Positions 5,550-11,594 of a stretch of DNA of 11,594 bases are shown in pieces (position 1 is the stretch's first letter; each line of letters begins with the position of its first letter). Source of the DNA: Chlamydiota bacterium (GTDB taxonomy: Bacteria; Chlamydiota; Chlamydiia; Chlamydiales; Waddliaceae); NCBI GenBank assembly GCA_011065005.1, contig JAAKFP010000033.1, forward strand, positions 1 to 11,594. The letters are read 5' to 3'. A program made the position numbers and the translations under genes. The notes beneath the pieces are model-generated. The model saw only the letters and a program-made list of their open reading frames with translations. It was not told where the DNA came from and did no database searches.

Positions 5550-7370
5550 CTATTGCTGGAAGAAGTCTTGAATGGCTTTGACGTCTCGTTCTGAGAGGCC
5601 TTTAACTTTTAGCAATTCCTCTTTTGTCGCTTCGCGAATCTTTTTCACGCTGCCAAAATGGCGGAGTAGTTTTTTTCGCTTGGCTGCCCCAATACCTGGA
5701 ATATCATCGAGAACACTCTTAATGAGTTTCTTGCTGCGGCGCTTCCGATGGAAAGTGATCGCACTGCGGTGTGCCTCATCGCGGATTTGCTGCAAAAGAA
5801 AAAGAATGGGAGAAGTTTTTCGAAAAAGAATAGGATCTTTGACATTCGGCAAGAACACCCGCTCTGCGGTCATCCCTTTATCGTGTCTCCCCTGCTCTTT
5901 AGCAACAGCAATCAGATCGACGGAAATAATGTTCAGCTCCTTCAACACTTTCAAAGCGATATTAAGATGCCCTTTTCCTCCATCGACAATCAGCAGGTCG
6001 GGAAGGTCGTTCTCCTCTTGAGCCCTCTTAAAACGTCGGATAAGCACTTCGTACATGGCGCCATAGTCGTCAGAAACATCTACGGTACGAATCTTGTATT
6101 TCCTATAGCGACTGCTGTCTTTCGCCCCATCCGTAAATGCCACCATGGTTGCAACGGGTTCAGTGCCGGAAATGTTGGAGACATCAAAACATTCTATTCT
6201 TCGAGGATACCTCGTCAGATGGAATTTCTCCTGCATTTCAAGAAGGGTTCTTTCCCGTATTGTCTTCTCATCTTTCTCTTTCTTAAAGGTTGCTTCCGCA
6301 TTCAAATGGGCCATTTCAATGAGGGCACGCTTTTCCCCACGTTTGGGAGCGTGTAAATAAACTTTGCGGCGGCGATCTTCCGACAATAATTCCGCGATGA
6401 TTTTCACCTCTGGAACATCTGTAGGCAAAAGAATCTCGTGTGGCAACTCCTCAAGGGAATCATAGTGTTGCAGCAGAAAAGTCCGCAAGAGTTCTGCGTC
6501 ATCCTGAACAATTTTGCTGAAGTTAAAATGTCTCGCTCCTGTGAGCCTACCCCCACGAAAAAATAGCAACACGAGGACGACCTCCTCGCCTTCACGAAAT
6601 ATTCCCAGAATGTCCGCATCTACTCCTAGAGGTCTATCTACTTTCTGCCCTTCAATGGTTTTTTCTATGTACCTGATCGTTTCGAGCACCGCTCCAGCTT
6701 TTTCAAATTCGAGAGCTTCGGCATACTGGTTCATTTCTTTGTATAGTTCCTTGACGATCTCTTTGTCATGTCCTCTCAGAAATGTTACCGTCCGATTCAC
6801 CAATTCCTTATACTCCTTCTCTGTGCATTTTCCCACACAAGGGGCGACGCATCTTTTAATGTCATATAGGATGCAGGGGCGTGTTCTTCGAAGAAATTCC
6901 TGGTCAGAGCATTGCCTCAAGGGAAATATTCTATGCAACAGATCGAGAGTTTTCCTGGCGGCGCCGGCGTTCGTATAGGGACCAAAATAGATTCCATCAG
7001 GTTTTGGCTTGCCGCGATAGCGAACGATATCTACCCGTGGCCATTTGTGTTTGGTGACTTTGAGAGCAATATAACTTTTGTCATCCTTAAGAAGAGCATT
7101 ATACTTTGGCTTATGTTGCTTGATGAGGTTGTTTTCAAGAAGCAACGCTTCCTTCTCTGACCCGACAACAATGGTATCGATCTCCTCAACATTTGATACC
7201 AGATAGGGAATAATAGGACGGCCATCACCCCCCTTAACAAAATACTGTCGAACTCTTTGCCGCAGATTTTTTGCTTTCCCAATATATAGAACCGTCCCCC
7301 TGCGGTTTTTCATGAGGTAAACGCCGGGTTTAACTGGAAACTTCTTAAGTGAATCGGTATCAAAGGGCAT
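5550..7370 (-). CDS. uvrC: UvrABC system protein C (excinuclease subunit)
   Basis: UvrC makes the two incisions flanking a DNA lesion after UvrA and UvrB load at the damage, in nucleotide excision repair. The 606-residue length is normal for the family. The N-terminal GIY-YIG nuclease (about 12-95) shows PGVYLM, VLYIGKAKNLRQRV with Y29 and R39, and the SEKEALLLE glutamate at 79. Cysteines at 154, 166, 174 and 178 match the spacing of the iron-sulfur ligands known in E. coli UvrC. A UVR helix pair that binds UvrB lies at about 201-236. The RNase H-like second nuclease shows FDVSN (D396), IVDGGKG (D463) and DEAHRSA (H534). Two helix-hairpin-helix motifs (IPGIGAAKRKKLL and VKGLSERDVKAI) end the protein. 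ATG 7370 is preceded by a GGAAG ribosome-binding site. The gene starts 22 bases after the glycosyltransferase, so the two are probably cotranscribed. It appears intact; its 3' end was copied into the inter-kinase spacer. Confidence 0.97.
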   Translation of the reverse strand: MPFDTDSLKKFPVKPGVYLMKNRRGTVLYIGKAKNLRQRVRQYFVKGGDGRPIIPYLVSNVEEIDTIVVGSEKEALLLENNLIKQHKPKYNALLKDDKSYIALKVTKHKWPRVDIVRYRGKPKPDGIYFGPYTNAGAARKTLDLLHRIFPLRQCSDQEFLRRTRPCILYDIKRCVAPCVGKCTEKEYKELVNRTVTFLRGHDKEIVKELYKEMNQYAEALEFEKAGAVLETIRYIEKTIEGQKVDRPLGVDADILGIFREGEEVVLVLLFFRGGRLTGARHFNFSKIVQDDAELLRTFLLQHYDSLEELPHEILLPTDVPEVKIIAELLSEDRRRKVYLHAPKRGEKRALIEMAHLNAEATFKKEKDEKTIRERTLLEMQEKFHLTRYPRRIECFDVSNISGTEPVATMVAFTDGAKDSSRYRKYKIRTVDVSDDYGAMYEVLIRRFKRAQEENDLPDLLIVDGGKGHLNIALKVLKELNIISVDLIAVAKEQGRHDKGMTAERVFLPNVKDPILFRKTSPILFLLQQIRDEAHRSAITFHRKRRSKKLIKSVLDDIPGIGAAKRKKLLRHFGSVKKIREATKEELLKVKGLSERDVKAIQDFFQQ

Positions 7371-7392
7371 GACTATACTTCCAGGATAGTTT

Positions 7393-8292
7393 TCACGGCC
7401 CCATAAATGCCGCTTTTAGTGTTCGGAACCAGATACGTAGAATTCTGGAAAAATCTTTTTGAAAGAACAACCATTTGATCAGAGCAAACAAACCGAAATA
7501 TTTGTAGATCGACCTAAATGTTTCTGTGAAGTGGCTCATCACCATCGAAAGCTTAACAAGGCGTAAGTCATAATCTGTTAAAACACGTACAGTCGAAAAT
7601 TTCCGCAATTCTGGGGTTAAACAAAACCGACACATAAAATCGTAGCCCCCACGTAAGTGGTACTCCGTGTTAAATTTCCCTAACTCGTGGAATGTGTCCA
7701 TACGAAACCAACACGATTGCAAACTCGTAGGCTGCTGCCCTCTCATCAAAAACTTGCAATTTAACGGGCGAAGCAAGATTTTCGGTTCTTTCTTCCCATC
7801 ACGTATCAGTGTTCCACAGAACACAAGGTGCGGTCTGTCATGATCAAGAGTAAGTCCCATCATATGACGTAGGGTCTCAGTATGGATGTAAAAATCTCCG
7901 GGAAAGAGAAAGTTTATATACTCCCCTTTTGCTTGAGCAATCCCTTTGTTGAGCATTTCATATCGCCCGAATCCTGAGACAGAAAAGATATAGATTCTTC
8001 CATCACGATAGTTTCTTACAACCTCTAAGGTGCGATCGGTCGAACCGGAGTCGACAATGATTACTTCCAGGTCGGGATAATGCTGAGTTAATACGCTATC
8101 CAAAGTGCGTTCAATTTTTTCCGAGTTATTGTACGTAGGGACTACAATAGAAACTTTGGGGAATTCGTAATCGTTGTATTTCTGCTCCGGTTTGAGCACC
8201 TCTTTCCAAGAGTTGTCTTCCACCTCAAATTTTACCGGTTTGTTTGTCTTCTTCATAATTCCCATTTTAAGATGAAAGAGGAAATATCCCAA
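7393..8292 (-). CDS. Family 2 (GT-A) glycosyltransferase
   Basis: The product probably transfers a sugar from a nucleotide-sugar donor to a surface glycan or lipid; donor and acceptor cannot be told. The GT-A nucleotide-binding half starts with VSIVVPTYNN (47-56), then IIVDSGSTD (78-86) and FLFPGD at 128-133. PGD stands where many relatives have a DxD metal site, and (N/P/S)GD variants are known in this family. RGGYDFMCR (214-222) is the usual acceptor-side acidic motif. The C-terminal 40-50 residues are rich in aromatic and basic residues (FALIKWLFF), suggesting membrane association rather than a clean transmembrane helix. The 8292 start is a TTG with a GAGGGAAG purine-rich site just upstream; ATG codons at 8265 and 8256 are alternatives without a good ribosome-binding site. 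It precedes uvrC by 22 bases, probably in one operon. That pairing gives no functional clue. Confidence 0.85.
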   Translation of the reverse strand: MGYFLFHLKMGIMKKTNKPVKFEVEDNSWKEVLKPEQKYNDYEFPKVSIVVPTYNNSEKIERTLDSVLTQHYPDLEVIIVDSGSTDRTLEVVRNYRDGRIYIFSVSGFGRYEMLNKGIAQAKGEYINFLFPGDFYIHTETLRHMMGLTLDHDRPHLVFCGTLIRDGKKEPKILLRPLNCKFLMRGQQPTSLQSCWFRMDTFHELGKFNTEYHLRGGYDFMCRFCLTPELRKFSTVRVLTDYDLRLVKLSMVMSHFTETFRSIYKYFGLFALIKWLFFQKDFSRILRIWFRTLKAAFMGP

Positions 8293-8361
8293 AATAGAAA
8301 CTTCCCTCTTTCCACTATATTATGCTAAAATGCTGTTTACGAACAAAAGGTTACGGAGAAA
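8293..8361. promoter_or_regulatory. Divergent promoter region between the glycosyltransferase and glyQS
   Basis: These 69 bases separate two divergent genes and must hold both promoters if neither is read from further away. ACTATATTATGCTAAAAT (about 8312-8329) offers -10-like hexamers on both strands (TATTAT on plus, CATAATAT on minus). No convincing -35 box is visible. GGAG (8355-8358) just before ATG 8362 and AAAAGG at 8345-8350 are candidate ribosome-binding sites for glyQS. Confidence 0.4.
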
Positions 8362-11300
8362 ATGATTACATTTCAGGAAATTCTAAGAAGATTATCGCTT
8401 TTTTGGGAAGAACAAGACTGTATTATCCATCAGGGTTACGACCTCGAAGTCGGTGCTGGAACGTTGACTCCTGCCACATTTCTACGATGCTTAGGGCCAG
8501 AGCCTTATCGTGCTGCTTATGTAGAACCTTGCCGAAGACCTACCGATGGGCGATATGGAAAAAACCCCAATCGTACGCAACACTATTTTCAATACCAAGT
8601 CATCCTTAAGCCTTCACCACTAAATATGCAGGAAATGTATCTCGATTCTCTCAAAGCCATCGGCATTGATCTCAAACAACATGATATCCGCTTTGTTCAT
8701 GACGACTGGGAGAATCCAACGATTGGTGCCTGGGGGCTTGGCTGGGAAGTTTGGCTGGACGGAATGGAAATCACGCAATACACCTATTTCCAAAGCGTTG
8801 GAGGGATACCTGTTAAACCAGTGACCGGAGAGCTAACCTATGGGACTGAGCGGATAGCGATGTATCTGCAAAATGTCGACAGCTTTTTTGATCTAAAATG
8901 GAACAAATATCTCACCTATGGAGACATCTACCACCGTAGTGAAGAAGAGTGGAGCCAATACAACTTCGAAGAAGCATCTACAGGGATCTGGTTTAAGCAT
9001 TTCGAAGATTTTGAGAAAGAAGCCAAGAAACTAATTGCGAAAGATCTCCCTATTCCCGCCTACGAGTTTGTCATGAAGTCCTCCCACGCCTTTAACATCT
9101 TGGATGCACGAGGGGCGATTTCTGTAACAGAACGCACAGGATACATCTCCCGGATCCGAGAACTTGCAAAATCTATTGCAAAGAGTTTCATTAAAAGCCG
9201 TGAAGATGCAGGATTCCCCTTGCTGCATACCTTCCCTGAAATAAAACACAAACCTCATGCTGTTCCTTCGATCTCAGACAAACTCCTCCACCCCACCCCT
9301 TCAGCTACCGAGGATTTCCTCCTAGAAATCGGATCGGAAGAACTTCCAGCAACGTTCGTTCCTCTAGGACAACAGAACTTGGAAAGAAACCTTAAGCAGC
9401 TATTAGAGAAAGAGGAGATCCCCTATACATCTTTAAAAGTTTTTGGAACACCTCGCCGTCTAGCAGCACTTGTCGAAGGGCTAGCCATGGGTTTGCCCGA
9501 ACAGACACAAGAAAAGCGGGGGCCCACCCTTGAGAAAGCGTATGATAAGAGCGGCCAAGCCACCCCTGCAGGTCAAGGATTTTTCCGATCGATCCACAAA
9601 GAGCCTCCCACTTTACAGTCTCTAGAAAGCGGAAAAGATAAAGACCTCACAATAAAAGAAGTCAAGGGAGCCCAATACCTTTTCGCAACGATTCACATTC
9701 CTGGACGCGCAACAGCTACAATACTGGCAAAAAAACTTCCCGATCTCATTCTGAACCTCGACTTCCCCAAAAAGATGCGGTGGGCAGATCTCGACATCAC
9801 CTATGCACGACCTCTCCATTGGATTGTCGCTCTATTTGGCAAAGAACTCATTCCTTTTGAGGTCGGAGAGGTCGTTACAGGTAAAGAATCACGAGGGCAC
9901 AGTCAGCTCAACGGAGAAACCTTTACCATCCCTACCGCCAACCAATATCTTACCACGCTCAAAGAACATTTCGTCATGGTAGACCCGGAAGAGCGTGAGA
10001 GCACCATCGTCCAACAGTTGGATAAGTTGGAAAGCTCGCTGCATGGGAAAATCATGGAAAGAGATCAGGTCCTACCGCAAGTTGTAAACATGGTCGAATG
10101 GCCCACAGTGACCGAAGCTACTTTCGATACGAAATTTCTCAAAGCCCCTAAAGAGGTCCTCATCTCCGAAATGGTCGAACACCAAAAGTACTTCCCTGTA
10201 GCAAATGCTGATAACACCCTCATGAATCACTTTATCATCACAGCCGATACCACCCCCACCGATATGATTCGTCAAGGGAATCAAAAAGTGCTCTCATCAA
10301 GATTGTCTGATGGTGTTTTCCTCTATGAAAAAGGACTCAAAGTCAAGCTCGACGATTTTAACGAAAAACTTAAACATGTCACCTATCTCTCAGGACTGGG
10401 AAGCCTGCATGACAAAATGCTTCGCCTAACCGGACATATTGAAACACTGCAGAAAATCCTCAATATTAGCTCGCCAAGCAAAGCTATTCGAGCTGCAGAA
10501 CTCAGCAAAGCGGATCTCGTTTCCGAAATGGTCTTTGAATTCCCCGACCTGCAAGGTGTCATCGGTAGATACTACGCAACCGCACACGGTGAAAACAGCG
10601 AAGTAGCCCAAGCTATTGAAGAACAGTGGATGCCTCGAAGGGAAAAAGCCCCCTTACCATCCACACCTACAGGCACTCTTCTCAGTCTTGCAGACAAAAT
10701 CGACAACTTACTCAGCTGCTTTTCTGCGGGGCTAAGGCCCACCTCCTCTAGCGACCCCTACGCACTACGACGGCAAGCTTTAGGGATAATCAAAATGCTA
10801 ATTCACGGAAAACACCGACTCCCCTTCAGAGAAACTCTCGATCAATGCTGCAACAACTTCGCAACCGAACTTCTAAAAGATAAAGAGGAAACCATCCAAG
10901 AAATTGATAAGTTCTTTATCAACCGGATAAAGACAGTGTTTCAGGATTACGGATTCCGAAAAGATGAAATCGAAGCAAGCGTTGCCTTTGGATTTATAGA
11001 CATCTATGACACCTTTTGCCGGGTGAAAGCGCTCCATGAATTTCGTAAATCAGGAGATCAGTTTCCGAAACTTTATGAAGTATACAAACGTGCAAAAGGA
11101 CAACTCAACAACCAACAAGCCTATACATTTAATCCCAAACTTCTACAGGAAAAGGGTGAAAAAGACCTGGACACAGCACTAAACACCACCCAAGAAAAAT
11201 TTAATAAGGCCCTCAATCTCCAAAGCTACGACCAAGCCTATCAACTCATCGCCGAAATCCAACCCTTCCTCGCTAAATTATTCGACGAAGTAAGAATCCT

Positions 11301-11403
11301 CGCCGACGACCAAAAACTTCGCGAAAATCGAATTGCCCTGCTGCAACGGGTATTTGCCCTCTTTGCCCAACTTCTCGACTTCAGCAAAATCCGCGAGGAG
11401 TAG
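8362..11403 (+). CDS. glyQS: Glycyl-tRNA synthetase, fused alpha and beta subunits
   Basis: This enzyme charges tRNA-Gly with glycine using ATP. Most bacteria of this type encode GlyQ (alpha) and GlyS (beta) separately; here both lie in one 1013-residue chain, as known for Chlamydiota and plant organelles. The alpha part (1 to about 290) is the class II catalytic domain. It shows [13 protein letters not shown] near residue 36, the motif 2 region [18 protein letters not shown] (54-71), [14 protein letters not shown] (141-154) and motif 3 [15 protein letters not shown] (156-170). A linker of about 30 residues rich in Pro, Ser and His follows. The beta part begins at [12 protein letters not shown] (319-330), continues through PKKMRW and the [11 protein letters not shown] block, and ends in the helical anticodon-binding domain (ILADD then [19 protein letters not shown]). 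Length is close to chlamydial GlyQS proteins of about 1000 residues. It diverges from the glycosyltransferase-uvrC operon. No T-box or other leader fits in the short upstream region. Confidence 0.97.
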   Translation: MITFQEILRRLSLFWEEQDCIIHQGYDLEVGAGTLTPATFLRCLGPEPYRAAYVEPCRRPTDGRYGKNPNRTQHYFQYQVILKPSPLNMQEMYLDSLKAIGIDLKQHDIRFVHDDWENPTIGAWGLGWEVWLDGMEITQYTYFQSVGGIPVKPVTGELTYGTERIAMYLQNVDSFFDLKWNKYLTYGDIYHRSEEEWSQYNFEEASTGIWFKHFEDFEKEAKKLIAKDLPIPAYEFVMKSSHAFNILDARGAISVTERTGYISRIRELAKSIAKSFIKSREDAGFPLLHTFPEIKHKPHAVPSISDKLLHPTPSATEDFLLEIGSEELPATFVPLGQQNLERNLKQLLEKEEIPYTSLKVFGTPRRLAALVEGLAMGLPEQTQEKRGPTLEKAYDKSGQATPAGQGFFRSIHKEPPTLQSLESGKDKDLTIKEVKGAQYLFATIHIPGRATATILAKKLPDLILNLDFPKKMRWADLDITYARPLHWIVALFGKELIPFEVGEVVTGKESRGHSQLNGETFTIPTANQYLTTLKEHFVMVDPEERESTIVQQLDKLESSLHGKIMERDQVLPQVVNMVEWPTVTEATFDTKFLKAPKEVLISEMVEHQKYFPVANADNTLMNHFIITADTTPTDMIRQGNQKVLSSRLSDGVFLYEKGLKVKLDDFNEKLKHVTYLSGLGSLHDKMLRLTGHIETLQKILNISSPSKAIRAAELSKADLVSEMVFEFPDLQGVIGRYYATAHGENSEVAQAIEEQWMPRREKAPLPSTPTGTLLSLADKIDNLLSCFSAGLRPTSSSDPYALRRQALGIIKMLIHGKHRLPFRETLDQCCNNFATELLKDKEETIQEIDKFFINRIKTVFQDYGFRKDEIEASVAFGFIDIYDTFCRVKALHEFRKSGDQFPKLYEVYKRAKGQLNNQQAYTFNPKLLQEKGEKDLDTALNTTQEKFNKALNLQSYDQAYQLIAEIQPFLAKLFDEVRILADDQKLRENRIALLQRVFALFAQLLDFSKIREE

Positions 11404-11420
11404 AGGAAAGACGGGAAGTA

Positions 11421-11459
11421 AAACACAGAGAATCAGAGACGCAGAGAAAAAAGAGAAAA
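11421..11459. repeat. Half copy of the CACAGAG repeat
   Basis: AACACAGAGAAT followed by CAGAGACGCAGAGA repeats the unit seen at the left end of the window (GAACACAGAGAATGG at about 21-35). Only one arm is present here, with no inverted partner nearby. It lies about 20 bases after glyQS and is noncoding. Confidence 0.5.
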
Positions 11460-11478
11460 CATAAAAATTTTGTAACTA

Positions 11479-11513
11479 TTCAGATACCCCCTCCTTCGTC
11501 GGGGGTATCTGAA
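11479..11513. terminator. Perfect 13-bp hairpin downstream of glyQS, possible bidirectional terminator
   Basis: TTCAGATACCCCC (11479-11491) and GGGGGTATCTGAA (11501-11513) are perfect reverse complements around a 9-base loop. The stem is strong, but neither strand has a clean T run right after it, so efficient intrinsic termination is uncertain. It lies 75 bases after glyQS. A possible minus-strand gene may end just to its right, in which case it sits between converging genes. It could instead be a repeat element. Confidence 0.55.
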
Positions 11514-11548
11514 CTAAATTAGAGAGCAAACGCTTGCATATCAATTTC

Positions 11549-11594
11549 TCAATCAACCTCTAATAACCGAGGAGATCCCCTTATTGCATCTGCC
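11549..11594 (-). CDS. Possible C-terminus of a gene entering from the right edge
   Basis: One minus-strand frame is open from the window edge to a TGA at 11549-11551 and would end ADAIRGSPRLLEVD. Fourteen codons are too few to test for coding. The only support is the position, just beyond a hairpin that would then separate two convergent genes. Confidence 0.2.
   Translation of the reverse strand, partial: ADAIRGSPRLLEVD

Noticed and set aside
5748..6356. 202-codon open frame antisense to uvrC
   Set aside because: It lies wholly inside uvrC on the other strand, and its translation has no recognisable domain. It is a shadow of a conserved gene.
8293..8361. Riboswitch or T-box leader for glyQS
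   Set aside because: Only 69 bases separate the divergent genes, which is too short for a T-box, and no specifier or antiterminator structure is visible.

Overview
The window most likely comes from a chlamydia-like organism (phylum Chlamydiota, probably an environmental, amoeba-associated lineage rather than Chlamydia itself). The best evidence is a single 1013-residue gene that fuses the alpha and beta subunits of bacterial glycyl-tRNA synthetase, an arrangement typical of Chlamydiota. Two large eukaryote-like kinase genes fit an intracellular lifestyle. The assignment is an inference from gene content; no species can be named.

Layout. Bases 1-478 hold no gene. They contain three different short repeat families and an AT-rich promoter region. 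Two paralogous plus-strand genes follow (479-2533 and 2937-5312). Each encodes a cytosolic-looking, charged protein whose core resembles the type II phosphatidylinositol 4-kinase / plant PI4K-gamma kinase fold: an FV(I/V)K lysine motif, a (Y/R)EVA segment, a GNTDRxxxN catalytic loop and an NIDNGLCFPE metal-binding motif. They are the most interesting content of the window and are candidate secreted effectors. Convergent to them on the minus strand lies a probable two-gene operon, a family 2 glycosyltransferase (7393-8292) followed by the excision-repair nuclease uvrC (5550-7370). Diverging from that operon, glyQS (8362-11403) runs to near the right end, followed by a repeat fragment and a perfect 13-bp hairpin.

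How the locus arose. The spacer between the two kinase genes carries a 73-bp fragment of the 3' end of uvrC (2779-2851), in the same orientation and still in frame with its stop codon. Both kinase genes also share promoter sequence, 3' flank and an inverted-repeat pair. Together these show a tandem duplication of a unit made of promoter, kinase gene, convergent terminators and the uvrC tail. The kinase genes have since diverged in a mosaic way: conserved N-terminus and catalytic core, fast-changing middle, and an extra charged block of about 90 residues in the second copy. The inert uvrC tail is still almost identical to the real gene.

Functionally, uvrC and glyQS are housekeeping genes. The glycosyltransferase probably acts on a surface glycan or glycolipid. 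The kinase pair is an accessory insertion next to them that may act on host phosphoinositides or host proteins; this is inference from motifs only.
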